Below are positions 36,022 through 48,402 of a stretch of DNA of 64,000 nt, piece after piece. Under the pieces are notes generated by a model. It did no database searches. It saw nothing but the letters and a program-made list of their open reading frames with translations, and was not told the DNA's origin. Both the position numbers and the translations under genes were made by a program. Each line of letters begins with the position of its first letter. Within the stretch, counting starts at the first letter, position 1. Where the stretch lies: the NCBI GenBank assembly GCA_949318235.1, contig OX439131.1, positions 10,126,231 through 10,190,230 of the forward strand. The letters run 5' to 3'. Source of the DNA: Ecdyonurus torrentis (taxonomy: Eukaryota > Arthropoda > Insecta > Ephemeroptera > Heptageniidae).

Positions 36022-36120
36022 TCAAATTCAAATTAGTTCTTTATTCAGTAACAGAGAAAGTCCACATACACTGAATATAATAGAGTACGTACACGACAAC
36101 ACAAAAATATAAAACACGCA
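36022..36120 (-). repeat. LINE 3'-end-like segment
   Basis: In reverse complement the segment ends GAATAAAGAACTAATTTGAA followed by TTTGAAT: an AATAAA plus a TTTGAA-type microsatellite tail, a common 3' terminus of non-LTR retrotransposons. A similar tail occurs at 59437-59530. No coding remains are attached, so it would be a severely 5'-truncated copy. Confidence 0.4.
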
Positions 36121-36237
36121 TGGAAAACAAATACAATATCGATATAATAACATTATATTATTTTTATTTAAATTATTTTTAGTACTTAATCATCATTTTT
36201 TTGATCTTATCAACTCAATAAATTTAAAATACTACCA

Positions 36238-36602
36238 TTAAAGCCACAGACCGACCACAGTCATTATCAGTTGTTTTTTTACAACATTTTGTGCTTTTTA
36301 ATGATGGAACACAAAATGGGATCTCCAAAATTGATGACCATTTTTTACCAGAATGTATATTTGGCCCCACAAGTTACCATGAAAATCCTGTAAATTTTGC
36401 TATTTGCGTGACTATTCCTATTTCTGACGACAGAAACAGTCAAAAATTATTATGAGAATGTTGTGCGAGTTACATAAGTCAAAATTTTCTGATCACTTCT
36501 ACGGTGCTAAAGTTAAGTTTTGAGATTAACTATAATGTTGTTTATGTAATTCTCATAAAGTGTTTTGTGATATAAATACTTATGTTTTCTTCTGGTCTTT
36601 AA
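36238..36602 (-). mobile_element. TTAAAG-ended MITE-like element, copy 1
   Basis: Begins TTAAAGCC and ends GGTCTTTAA. Its reverse complement aligns along most of its length with 59558-59883, sharing AACATAAG.ATTTATATCAC, GTGATCAGAAA, CGCACAACATT and CATTCTGGTAAAAA. It has no ORF. Two full-length diverged copies with matching TTAAAG termini point to a nonautonomous DNA transposon; TTAA-type target sites are known for piggyBac-like elements, but the superfamily is not established. Confidence 0.7.
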
Positions 36603-37104
36603 GGTGATAAAATATTGATTATCTTTGTTTTAAAATATTTTTTAGATAGATAGTATTTGAAAAAAAATTTAAAAATGATTAAATAATTCTTAATATATGG
36701 TAATAATAATAATATTTCATTGAGTTATTTATTCATAATCTCGTCATTCATAACATTATCATTCACGTAAGGACTGACAAAGGCATGAAACACTCCGTTT
36801 CTCTTAGAGTTTAGTGCCAAAAGCTATACAGTAAGTTTTAGTTTTTTAACCCTGCTCTAACAAGATCTTCACCAAACTATAGGCAAGGCAATATGGCAGG
36901 GCCCTTTTGCTGGTTTCTCCTATTTTTTTTTGTTTTTTTTTTAATTTATCATTTTGTTTGATAAAAATGATGTTATTTTGTTGCTGTACAAGGAGATTTT
37001 TAAATAGATAGAGTCTAAAAAGTAAAACGGCAAAGAAATATTGTAATATAACCGTCAAACATAATAGTGAGTGATAAAATGAAGTATATTATTGTACACA
37101 TTAT

Positions 37105-37132
37105 GAAACTTCATGAAGTGCAGCTTCATGAA
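37105..37132 (+). promoter_or_regulatory. heat-shock-element-like motif
   Basis: GAA at 37105, TTC at 37110 and GAA at 37115 match the nGAAnnTTCnnGAAn consensus exactly; TTCATGAA recurs at 37125-37132. No promoter or gene is seen nearby, so chance is a real alternative. Confidence 0.2.
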
Positions 37133-39153
37133 ACATATTAAGTTAGCAAAAGTATTTCAAACAAAAGATATTTTACTATTTGCTTTTACAATCTCAATAT
37201 TTGTTTAATTAAATATTTAAATAATTAAAGTCCATTCTGTATAATTTTATTTTAGTGTACAAGAGAAAGATATTGTAATGTTTTCAGTTGGAAAATGAAA
37301 ACAAAAGAGAAACTTTTAATATTTTCTTCTCTCTGCTTGTACTGATATTACGTATTTATAACAAGATTAACATATTTCCTATTACTGCTTGATGATTTTA
37401 TTATAAAATATCAAAAGTGAGTGATTGAATTACATTATAATTTTAATATTCTGTATTATGCAAAATAGATAGTACACAAAGAATATTATAGTGCAGATTT
37501 TTTTTTAATGAAAACGCTAAAAAAAAATATATGAAAATAGACATTTCTTAAAGCTCACCACCGCTCTTAATTAAGTTTAAAAAATTGTAAAAAGAAAAAA
37601 ACAACAACTTAAGTTACATTATATTAATATAAGTATTATATTTTAAATTGTAGTGAGCATTTACTATAAAATTTAATAACATATTTTAAATACCAATACT
37701 TACTGTGATGATTATTGTTAGTCCCAATTATCAGGGTTAATTTTTTTTAATATATAAAAATATAATAAATGACAACATTTTTAAATTATACATATTAATA
37801 CAAAGTACCATAATTTATATAGTATTTATAAATTTAATGATTCTGACATCTTTACTCTCTGTCTCTCTTTCTCGTATTGTCTCTTTTTTATAATTTTCAA
37901 TTAAATCTACATTGCAAGCTAAGAGAGTTTAGTGAGTAAAATTAAATTCCCATAGGTCTAAAGTGAAGTAAAACAAAGTAGGATTGTAAAGTAAAAAAAA
38001 ATTTGATCTGTATTGTGAAATCTGAAGTAAGTGATGAGATTTTGATGAGAAAAGGAACCCCATTTACATGAGCAGGTATCTACAGCAGGTCGTTTTTAGA
38101 TTAGCAACTCAATTAGTGCTGGACAAAAGCTTTCCTCACAATCAAGACAAATAGCTGTGCAAATTAGCTTTCTTTGTGATATACTAATTTGTATTAATGA
38201 TCTTGTTATCTCAAAATTATAAATCTAGCATGACTTTATACTACCTTAGCTGTCTTGTATTCTCATAAATATGTTATAAATTATCTTTGGTTTTGTTAAC
38301 CAAAGTCAGTTTTTATTGTTGTTTTGTAGAGCAACATAGAAGTAACTGTATACAACAAATTTCAGCTGCATTTACAAACGTGCAACTATTTTTTTTATAT
38401 AATAAAACGTTTAAAATGTTTAAGGAGATTTAATTAAGAAATTAATTCTAAAGACTATTATTTTTTAAGAAATTGTATGATTCATGAAATTCTCACATGA
38501 AACAGATTCATAGCTTAATAATGAGTTCAAATAGTATATGGCAGACTATAAAATAATAATATAATTGATCAGTTTTATGTAAATACTGAAATATTATCTT
38601 TTGTATTTTTTCAACTCCACAAATATGACACAGTATTTCTTTTAAAGTATGTTTGAGACAAGTTCACAACGTGTTATGTGCTACTAGACAACGTGTTATA
38701 GGTTGAATGAATACATGATAAATCAATTTTGCAAATGCCATAATGAACAGTTCCATGTACACAAGCTTGTGATGATATATTTTATCATTGAAATACTCGC
38801 GCTAAATTTCTAATGTTATTCTTATGAGAAAAATAAACGCTGGATTTAGGATTTAAATAGTAAAATGTATTATCACAATTGTGTGTGCGTGGGTGCAGAT
38901 ACGTGGGTACTCTAAATGAAAACGCATCTGTTATTTGTTGGTTGCATCTCCACACAGTTAAAAGAAATTATGTAAATTATGTTGTATATCATACGCATAT
39001 ATAACATTATTGTTGATATATTAGAATCGTACAAATTATTATGCAGTGCAACATATTTGCTATGTTATGCATAATAATTGCATAAATGTTGCTGGAATCT
39101 GTCTAGCATATTTGTTGCGTATTAATTTTTGTTCATGCATAACTCAACAGTCG

Positions 39154-39270
39154 TCTCTCTCTCTCTCTCTGTCTCTCTCTCTCTGTCTCTCTGTCTCTCT
39201 GTCTCTCTGTCTCTGTCTCTCTGTCTCTCTGTCTCTCTGTCTCTCTGTCTCTCTGTCTCTCTGTCTCTCT
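39154..39270 (+). repeat. interrupted (CT)n / (CTCTGT)n array
   Basis: A CT run that changes into regularly spaced CTGT interruptions, mostly every 8 bp, giving a higher-order period not seen in the window's other CT arrays. Confidence 0.95.
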
Positions 39271-41062
39271 TATAGCTCTCTAAGCAAGCTTATGATACTA
39301 TCTAGTATCTACCTTACCTGTGATGAAAGATTAGATTTCAGATTTTAATATCATCAGTTAAGAGAGTTTTTTTTTTAATTAAAATAATAATATTATGAAC
39401 ATTGAACAATTTTTACAAATTTGGATTGCGTTTATTTCGTAAAAATAAATCGTTAAATTGCTACATGTTTATTAAACTTCCTATACAATTACACAGAACT
39501 ATAGAATACACTGTAAAATACACACTTAAATTGCATAATTTAACAAATTATTATAAGATTTTAATTTGCGATGGTGCGTTTTGAATGACTCTTTCCTCAT
39601 CGAAACAAATCATCAACTGTTGATTACAAACTAAGCTGCTAAGTGTCTTGAAATGACGATAAGAAGTGGCGGCTAATGTACCTACGTCCAGATCAGTTGT
39701 TTGCAGTTGACCGCTCTGCTATAGAGATTTGTGATGTGAGGACGACGCAGCATTGGAGCAAACGTAATCTTTCATTTAACTTTCATGATGACACATGTGG
39801 AAATGAAAGTGGGAATTATAATTCCTATCAGATTGTCAAAATATTTCAATATTAATGTTGCTGTTAGAAATTATTGGCATTATTCAAATAGTTTTCCTGC
39901 GTTTTCACATATTTGAAGTTAGTTAAAATACATTTTTAAACAATTTTAACTTTAAAAGGTTATTCTTTTTTTTTTCTCAACTCATATTACAATCCAATCA
40001 AGGCTGAATCCTTATCGCCTAATTCTAATTCTTACATAAATATATCTGCAGCACTTCGACAATTAAAATAAAATTACTTTAAAGTTTTGCAGTGTTAGTG
40101 CATTGTTAGTTATTTATTTAAATATTTTTTAAAAAATTCTTACTTTATAAATAAATAAATAAACTAATCCTATATATGACATGTAACATCTCCAAAGACA
40201 TAGAACGTAATAAAATCTTTTATCTTATATCACCAAATTCACTTTTCGTTATTCAATATTGCAAATTGTTAACATTTTTTTTTATTTAAACAGGTTTTAA
40301 AAGACATTTAATTCAAAATATGCTATATTATAATAGCTATATGTACACATAGTATGTAGCTTTAGATATTTACTGGAATAAGCTGAAATATTTTAAATTA
40401 CCAATAGTATCACTTGCTTTAAAAAAAAAAAAAAAAAAAAAAAGTTGAATAGCTACTGCACTGTACTTTTTCCACAAAAATAAAGATGAAAGAACTAAAA
40501 TATCATTTTTTAAAAAATAATATACGTATGTGGAAAATTTTTTGTTGAGTTAAACAAATAAATGCACTGATTTCCCAATCAAAGAACAAATGAATTTATT
40601 ACCATTCTTTCACATTATTAACGCCACACAGAAAAAAAATTGAGAATAAAACTGCACTCTACTCACTACAGCTCCATAAAAACTGAGCTCTTTTGGTTAA
40701 ACATCGGAATTTAGTTAAATAATCGGGCAGGAAATGCGATAAAGTATTGTAGACCGATTTAGACTTTGAACTATTAATGAAGGTAATATTTAAGCTATTG
40801 AAAATTTCTTACCGTTTCTTATCTCCAGCAAAGAAAAAAAAATTAAAAAACATTTATAAGCTACTAAATCAAAGAAAATAACATTCTTTAATTTTAATAA
40901 TAATATAAAAATTAAAAATCAATGGCGTGTCCCTAATTAAAAGTGAATTAACGCCAACAAAGAAGAAAATTTAGTATCCATAACACTGCAGGTCAATCCG
41001 TGGAAAGTGTAGATTATTCGCCAGCAATAAAAAAAATTGCACTTGCTGCTAGCCGTGTTGGT

Positions 41063-41161
41063 GGAATTTTCAGATGCTCCACTCGTAGAAAGTGAGGAAT
41101 TTTCAGTAACTTTGATCGCGAAGCCTGTGGAATTTTCAGATAATCGTTTTTGACGTGGAAG
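41063..41161. repeat. 33-bp minisatellite, three units
   Basis: GGAATTTTCAG recurs at 41063, 41096 and 41129, exactly 33 bp apart, with partly similar sequence between. On the minus strand the 33-bp unit is 11 codons and reads as three (S/T)ENS(T/S) repeats within a 75-codon frame at 40937-41164. With no codon bias or homology to support it, I treat this as a minisatellite. Confidence 0.65.
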
Positions 41162-41926
41162 CATCGATATATTTTACATAATATCATTGTTAATCTGTTA
41201 ATCGATATATTTGTTATATATACGCAACATCATACAAAAATTCACAAAGTAAAATCAAACAAACATACGTACAGTACACATCATAACAAAAACAGAACAA
41301 CGAATTATTACTATTTGATTTCTAATTTAAATAACATTTTTACAATAAATAGACGAGAACAAAATAAGCTTTCCATTCACAAAATAATGTTTCATTTGTT
41401 TTGTTTTAATGTAATTTTTCCCCTATAACTCTTTTATTTTAACAATCAATTATACAAGATTTGAATTCAAAATTTTAAAAAGATATGATTACAGTTTTAA
41501 ATTGCATTGTTATTATATATATATTTAAATAATGCTAATTTGACAATTCTTGATTTCTATGGTTCACTTTGCAGACTAACAAAAAAAAATTTAAATAATA
41601 AAAAGAAAAAAGAAAATGAATTCTTTTTATATTTTACAATAAATGTAAATTAATACTTTAAAATTTTTAACTTTTACATTCAAAGTTTTTGTTACACGTT
41701 TTGTTAAAAGTATAGAAATAACAAAATGTTTTAATGTTTATATTTGCCATCAAGTTGCTAGTAATACCCGCTACTTCAATCTTCTTATTTGATATTAAAG
41801 TTAGTTAATTTGTATTTATTTTGTGTCGAGCAAAGTGAAATATTTGCTTTGTATCTTCTTGTTTATTTTATTCAGTATAAAGTTGGATCAGGTTACCAGG
41901 AATGACAATATAGTTTAAGTGAGCAC

Positions 41927-41929
<3 letters not shown>

Positions 41930-41962
<33 letters not shown>
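41930..41962 (+). repeat. (CT)n microsatellite
   Basis: A CT run of about 33 bp. Confidence 0.95.
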
Positions 41963-41965
<3 letters not shown>

Positions 41966-42815
41966 ACAGCTTACATACGTTGGCTTTGTGAGCCTAAAAA
42001 ATCCGTTTTCAAATCGTAAATGCATTATAAAATTAAGCTACTAATTCATAATTGACTGTATTAACCAAAGGCTGTTTGGTAATAAAAAATATATGCATAG
42101 AAAAATTAAAAAAAAAAGTCTAGAATTCATTTTTTTTTTTTTTTTTTTTCAGTGCAAAAAAATACACGGCCACAAGAATGCAAGAATTTTGTGTATTACA
42201 TTGAAATTAGGAAACATTAAGCTGGAGAATCCTTGGATAAATAAAAACATTTTTTTATATGGTTGTTGATTTTCTCCACCTAGCTACTTTTAGCTTTGCT
42301 GTAGGATATTATTGGTTGAATCTCTAAAAATGAGTTTCGTAAATTGCTTGTTTTACACTATATAATTACACCTAATTTATTTGCAAATATTTAAATATTT
42401 GCAATTCATATTTTTACATTTATATTATATTTGATTACATTGATTACAACGTTGGTACATAAACTTATATTTAGCTGTATGTGAGGAATGTCATAAGATT
42501 TGTATTTCACACATAAATTATACACATAAATGTATTGCTCCTCAAAGAGTTATATTGGCATTCTTTAAAATGACACCAAGTGTCAAAATATCAAATTGAT
42601 GATGCAAAATGTCAAGGAAAAGGATTTACCAGAAAATTGCAGTATATATTTTATCCCAGTCTCACATTTTGTGGCATACAAATATTTCAATTGATCTCAC
42701 GTCAGCAGTTTGCATGTCTTATATATTTTGTGTGTCAATCTTTTTTACCAATATTAGGATAAGTCTTCTAAATCTTGAAGTCAAAAACATTGGGCTTGAG
42801 AGTAACTGACATGGT

Positions 42816-42818
<3 letters not shown>

Positions 42819-42880
<62 letters not shown>
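42819..42880 (+). repeat. (CT)n microsatellite
   Basis: A pure CT run of about 62 bp, followed by ACACCCTCTCTC. Confidence 0.97.
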
Positions 42881-42884
<4 letters not shown>

Positions 42885-43284
42885 CCTCTCTCACTTTTGA
42901 CAAAAATGCAAATAAAATCAAACGTATCAAGTATAAAAGTTAACAAAACAAATATTGCCTTTTTGTTAGTACTTTTATTTCGTAACATTCATAAAGTAGT
43001 AAAGTTAACTTATAAAGTTTATTGCTACTGAAAATTAATGGTTAATTAGTCTGCAGAAATTGTTTCATGTAATAATTTTAATCAAAGCTTCTTGCAATAT
43101 TTACTTTTTGCCTTGGGGGTTGTATTTTGTAATCGTCTGCGAAGTTTTTTTATTTTTACTTCTAATTTTCGAAACCTAAATACTGCTAGATAAATTGTAA
43201 GAATGTAATAATGAATACGTATTCTCTATTTTAAAAAAACAAAAAACATGCGGGCTACAAAACGATGACTGTTAAAACAGATGA

Positions 43285-43345
43285 ATTTTTTAGAGGCTGT
43301 AAAAGGTATACACCTACGTAGAGTATATTATGTTCTTCTGATATG
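43285..43345 (-). repeat. retroposon 3'-tail-like repeat, copy C (partial)
   Basis: TTTAGAGGC..AAAAGGTATACACC and a later TTCTTCTGATATG resemble 2365-2420. It is more diverged and shorter than copies A and B. Confidence 0.35.
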
Positions 43346-43388
43346 CATTAACTAAATTAAATGGCAAGTTTTTATATTGAAATATCGA

Positions 43389-43391
<3 letters not shown>

Positions 43392-43435
<44 letters not shown>
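43392..43435 (+). repeat. poly(A) run, 44 nt
   Basis: The longest pure A-run in the window. The Lys-repeat frame at 43361-43669 is its translation. Confidence 0.97.
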
Positions 43436-43438
<3 letters not shown>

Positions 43439-43739
43439 AGTCATGGTTTTAGAGCTGTCTCCATGAAGTATACTCGCAAAGACACTTCTCCGAGGCAAAA
43501 ACAAACATGCCGTCACTTTGCATTTTTTAAAATTCTGTTCATCATTATGGTGACTCTAACTGCGAATTACATTGTAACTATTAAAAAAAATACTTATAAA
43601 ATATTTAATGTAAAATATATTAACATTTTTTCGGTTAACTTTAATTTTATATTTCAGTTTAATGGGTAACTCAAGCTGTTTTCAACAGGAACAAAGATTA
43701 CAGAAAAGAAAAACTGCTCCAAGAAAAACAAATAGTCAG

Positions 43740-43965
43740 CACGGAAAACATAAATTTAATAAATTATTTAGATACATATCAATAACTCTTTAGTACTAAA
43801 CAATAACTCTCTTGCAAAAAGTTTAAAGAGTAACTCGTTAGTACAAACGTAAATTCTTTAGCGGTAAATAGTTAGCTCTTTAGATTCTAAAAAGTTTAGT
43901 TTGTATCTAAAGAATTTATTATGAAAAAAGCCTAAATAGTAACTCTTTAGATAATTTTTTCCGTG
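43740..43965. mobile_element. 226-bp TIR element with internal repeats
   Basis: CACGGAAAA (43740-43748) and TTTTCCGTG (43957-43965) are exact terminal inverted repeats. Between them a degenerate unit of about 20-25 bp with the core TAACTCTTTAG recurs about six times in both near-exact and decayed forms. There is no ORF. The structure fits a MITE that amplified an internal subterminal motif. No clear target duplication is visible. Confidence 0.6.
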
Positions 43966-45914
43966 AGGGAGATAAAACTTGGTCGTATGTAAACACATGG
44001 CCAGTGTTAAACCTTACCATTTCTTGAGTATTCATATAATATTTTACCAAAGTATATTGAGTAATATAGACAATTTTATAACTAATAGAGTACGAGTATA
44101 ATATACTATAAGTAATGATAGATATATTTTTATTCTTCGCATTTAAAATTTGATTCTCTCATTATTACTGGAATGAAAGACACTTAAATTTAAGTCAAAA
44201 TGAGTTACTAATGTTACATTAGTAATGTATATACAGTAAATACATATATCTCAGCTGTAAAAAAGTAAATAAATAAAATTATGAATCAACGGAACTAACT
44301 GATATAAAAAAATGTATATCGAAATATTTTTACACAAAAAAAGTTTCTAGAAATACATTTCTTTTAATCAAAATTTTGTAATGAAGATTTTTTTTTTTTT
44401 TTCAAGACAAGTTTCTTGAGGCAAAGATTTTTATTGATGGTCTGTTGCGACTGATTACAACTCCCCAGTAAAGTCCTCCACTCCTTTCTTTTGTTAGCGA
44501 TTCCACCGCTCTCTCTTGCATCAAGCTGTAACCAACGAGATAAACCCAATAATGAACAATCTATATATATTTTTTTTTTTTGAAAAACATAAAAAATAAT
44601 AATACATGTAATAATTTTAAGTTGAGTTCTATCATAAATTAAAAAAAATTAATTAAATTTTTATCTTATAATTTTTTCAACATTAAAAATTCATTTAAAA
44701 ATTATTATTATTATATATTTTATAACAAAGGGTTGTATAAAAAGTTTTTATGATACTTATTTAAGAAAAATAAAAGTAAATGAATATGACCTAAATAATT
44801 TAATTATAATTTTAATCTTTATTGTAATTTGTTTATTAATTGTAATTTAATGACTTTGCTTATCTATTAAGTTATGCTAATTTGATTTTCATTGGTTTTA
44901 TATGTATGTAATTTAATAATCTGAGAACTGATTTTTTACCATAGCAAATTATATGAAACAAATTAATTAAATTTAAACATTGACTCTATTTTTTTTAACT
45001 TCAACTTTGATTTAGCATTATATCGCGATGAATATTCGTTACAACACGTTGTTTCACTCATTAATAAGAAATATTCTTTTTGCGTCATTATAGAAAACGG
45101 AAAAAATTGTGTTAGCTCAGGTAGTTCTTAAGGAACTAATAGTTACTACAAGCATTAGTTTTGTTTCTGTGTTTTTAAACCTTAAATATATTCACAATTT
45201 TAGACAAAATATTAATAAGTATATAAAATACTATAAGATAAGATAATGAAGATAAGAAAAATTTATTAATTTCACAGCTTACCATTTTACAAATATATTT
45301 TTGTCTTCTAATAAATGTTTAAAATACTTCTTCTTTTACTTACCGTTTTTAAAAAAATGCTATTTTATTGTTTTGGTAATTTTAAAAATAAAATGTGATG
45401 AATACATGCATATTTTGTAATCCAGCTATTTTTATGATCAGATCGCATAATTATAATACAAATCGGGTAGTATTTTAGCTGTTATTATACATATTACCAG
45501 TTACCCATAAGTCCCGGTGTTCAGGACATGTGGCGTCACTACTTGCGTTACGTTACACAAGAAAGTTACGTGGTTGTAACACAAAGCTAAGTGCATGACT
45601 TAGCGCTATACAGAACACGATACAGACCGTATCCTAACGCTATAGGGTTTGTGCGCTATAGCACTGTAGTACAGTACGTGTACAAGCGTTGCGTTTGGGA
45701 CACGGACTGGATCATATCCTTAAACTTTAGGGACGAAACACAAGTAGTGACCCTAGAATGTATTCTAAAAAAACTCTTGATCAAGAGTGAAAATACCAAT
45801 ATAGTCTTAATATCATATTGTGTACACGGATAAAATTAAACACATAATAATTTTAACTCATTATCAGCATAATTTGTTGAATGAAGAATAATTTATGCAA
45901 TACTGCATAATTAT

Positions 45915-45990
45915 TATGTTATAAAGCATAAATATAATTTTGTACAGCATAATTATTTATGTTGTTCTAATTTAGCATAATTTATTCTAT
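45915..45990 (+). repeat. dispersed repeat pair, copy 2
   Basis: Matches 8118-8206 in the same orientation, including an exact block of about 30 nt ending TTCTAATTTAGCAT. Confidence 0.6.
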
Positions 45991-46843
45991 AATAATATAA
46001 TTGCAACATAAAAAACGTATAATCGTTTCGTGTAGCTTATTTAAGTTTTAAAAATAAACAATTTTTTAGCCATTTGTAATAGTATAGATATTGTTTAAAT
46101 ATTTAATTAACTACTAATTTTATGAAAATCAGGAACATTATAACATGAAACGTCAAATTCACTATGTATACAAAATATAAATTACGATCGTTTTATTATT
46201 TTTTTTATTATGAAATTCAAAGTAGAATTCTCTATCGTATATATAGAGTCAACGGAGCATCATTACATTTCCCAATACTGATCCAAATTATATATTTGCT
46301 TACAGGGAATGTCAAATATTAATTATTTGAAACATCACATTTGAATTAAACTCGTTTGTTAATAATTCAATTTGACGTTAAGTTTTTGAGATAAACATAA
46401 TATTTGTATTTTACAATTAATCGATTTATGATAATATTTTTCCTTCATCGTTAGCAGCATTCATTGCATTTATAAAGGAATGTGTATTAAATACTCCAGA
46501 AAATGACAAATTATTAATTTTCAAACATAAAATTTATATATATTTATAAATATAAAACAATTAATTAAAAAAAATGAAGTGAAAGTACTAAAATTTGTAT
46601 TAAATTATCAAGAAATAACAAACATATACATATTATTTACTTTAAACTTTCTCAAAGAAGATTTTTTTTAACGGAACTTTTAATTTATTTTTTAAAAAGC
46701 AAATTGAAGAGTAAATTAAATAAAACTGATATATTATGTTTTATTTTTGTGTATAATATTATTTAAACGAAAATAGTTCTTTGATTTTGTAATAAAATCA
46801 AAAAGATTTAATTAATATTCAATTATGTTTACATAGAGTAAAT

Positions 46844-46847
<4 letters not shown>

Positions 46848-46928
<81 letters not shown>
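46848..46928 (+). repeat. (GA)n microsatellite
   Basis: A GA run of about 81 bp. Confidence 0.97.
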
Positions 46929-46934
<6 letters not shown>

Positions 46935-48091
46935 GCATATATATGTATATAAAACACAAAGTTGAATGTATACGTATTTTATTTGCATCAGAAATGCTGT
47001 TTGTTACCCCTGGATAGGAGCGCGCCGAGTATTGCAATACACCAGTCTATGTATATTTTCTCTCTCTCCTTGTATATGATTTTGGTCAGGTGGTATATCA
47101 TATTATACAAAAAATATATATATATAGTACTAGATTTATACATAGGAAGAAATATCAAAGTTTCTCCCAGCGGGATGTTATTTCCACTGAAGAAATAAGA
47201 AACTTCAACATATTCAAGGCACCGACAAGTCACATAGCTTTTTGGCTATCAGTAATAGACCAAGTATACGTTATTTGAAAACAAAATCTTCGTGCTTTTT
47301 TTTTTATCTATCTAAAAACAACCTTTATTTTATCATATATATACAAATGTTATTAATTATAAAATATAGCTTCTATTGCAAACAAAATTTGAATAAGGGT
47401 CTGGAATATATTTTTACATGCATGCAAATTATTTTACCCTTTGTTTATTAAAAAAAATGAAAGGCCACTGTAAAATTATCTACAAATGTAATGTTAATCT
47501 AATGATGTAATTAAAAGTGTCAAAATTGGATACTGAAGACATACTGAAATTCATATTTAAAAAATAAAAACGTTGAATAAGTATAGAAATATCAGTGATG
47601 TGATGGACTTATTGCGTACAGCTATAATTCTACCAACTATAATCTGTAAACTGTAACTTGACTCAAATTATAGAAATTAATTGCAGTATTAAAAATATTC
47701 TTGCATAGGATTTAATGTAAAAATGTAATACTGTATATATGATATTATGATGATTGTATATTCTAAATTTTCTCATCCATCTTTAGAAAATTGCTATTAA
47801 AAAAATATAATTATACTACGTAAATTACTTTAAAACTTTTTTTTTTTTGTAAAATTACCAAAGAACATTTAAATTTATATTTTACACTTATGTGTAATAT
47901 TTAACTGCTATAATATATCATCGTAATATAAAATATAAAAATATGTTGTTATCAAAAATATATTATTACTTTCTGAACTTTTAATGGAGTACTTAATGGA
48001 TTTTTAAAACATTTTGCAGCAATGACTTTAGAATATTTTCTTTTTTAAAAATAAAGAACGTTTTAATTTGTGGAAGACGTTAAAACAAAGT

Positions 48092-48092
<1 letters not shown>

Positions 48093-48160
<68 letters not shown>
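48093..48160 (+). repeat. (GA)n microsatellite
   Basis: A GA run of 68 bp ending directly at CGGGGCG, 14 bp before a TATAAAA. Confidence 0.97.
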
Positions 48161-48161
<1 letters not shown>

Positions 48162-48173
48162 GGGGCGTTTCGG

Positions 48174-48180
48174 TATAAAA
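48174..48180 (+). promoter_or_regulatory. TATA-box candidate
   Basis: TATAAAA in CGGTATAAAAC, just after a long GAGA tract and upstream of a locally GC-rich stretch with a short ORF. GAGA tracts next to TATA boxes are known at arthropod promoters. It is unproven here, and TATA-like words are common in this window. Confidence 0.25.
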
Positions 48181-48239
48181 CTTAGCACAAGAAGCAAGGC
48201 ATTCATCTTCTTATAATTGCATCGTCAAAATTTAGACAC

Positions 48240-48392
48240 ATGGTCTCTTCAACTCGAATGCTTCATACTAAAGGGAAGAAGGAGGTTGCGGGTGAGCGAG
48301 CAAGCGCGCTACTCTCAGGGCAGGGCATCAATCACCGTTCTACCAACAAATATTCTACTGCCCCACTGTTTGAGCTGATATCACGGGTATAA
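48240..48392 (+). CDS. hypothetical 50-residue small ORF
   Basis: An ATG in good context (ACACATGG) starts a 50-codon frame ending in TAA at 48390-48392. The predicted peptide begins MVSSTRMLHTKGKKEVAGER and is basic, without a signal peptide, membrane segment or motif I recognise. Its base composition is far less AT-rich than the surroundings, and a TATA box lies 60 bp upstream. Against it, the frame overlaps an inverted repeat (48284-48402) that could mark a mobile or structured element, and 50 codons can stay open by chance in GC-richer DNA. Confidence 0.2.
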   Translation: MVSSTRMLHTKGKKEVAGERASALLSGQGINHRSTNKYSTAPLFELISRV

Positions 48393-48402
48393 ACCCGCAA
48401 CC
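48284..48402 (+). repeat. inverted repeat / candidate structured segment
   Basis: GGTTGCGGGT (48284-48293) and ACCCGCAACC (48393-48402) are perfect 10-bp inverted repeats. Inside, GGGCAG and CTGCCC could form a second helix around a loop of about 36 nt. It could be a folded RNA or a small palindromic insertion. Confidence 0.45.

Larger units (their letters stand above)
36603..43739. other. AT-rich noncoding DNA
   Basis: No credible gene. The stretch holds a heat-shock-element-like motif at 37105-37132, the interrupted CT array at 39154-39270, a 33-bp minisatellite at 41063-41161, CT arrays at 41930-41962 and 42819-42880, a retroposon-tail-like segment at 43285-43345 and an A-run at 43392-43435. 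Confidence 0.55.
43966..48092. other. AT-rich noncoding DNA
   Basis: No credible gene. A GC-richer patch at 45520-45760 contains several short palindromes but only an 80-codon frame without recognisable features. The dispersed repeat at 45915-45990 and the GA array at 46848-46928 lie here. Confidence 0.5.

Noticed and set aside
43361..43669. 102-codon Lys-repeat frame
   Set aside because: Its first part is a 44-nt poly(A) run and the rest is AT-driven sequence.
45591..45833. 80-codon frame in a GC-richer patch
   Set aside because: No motif or second exon recognised; the patch contains several short palindromes and may be a decayed mobile element.
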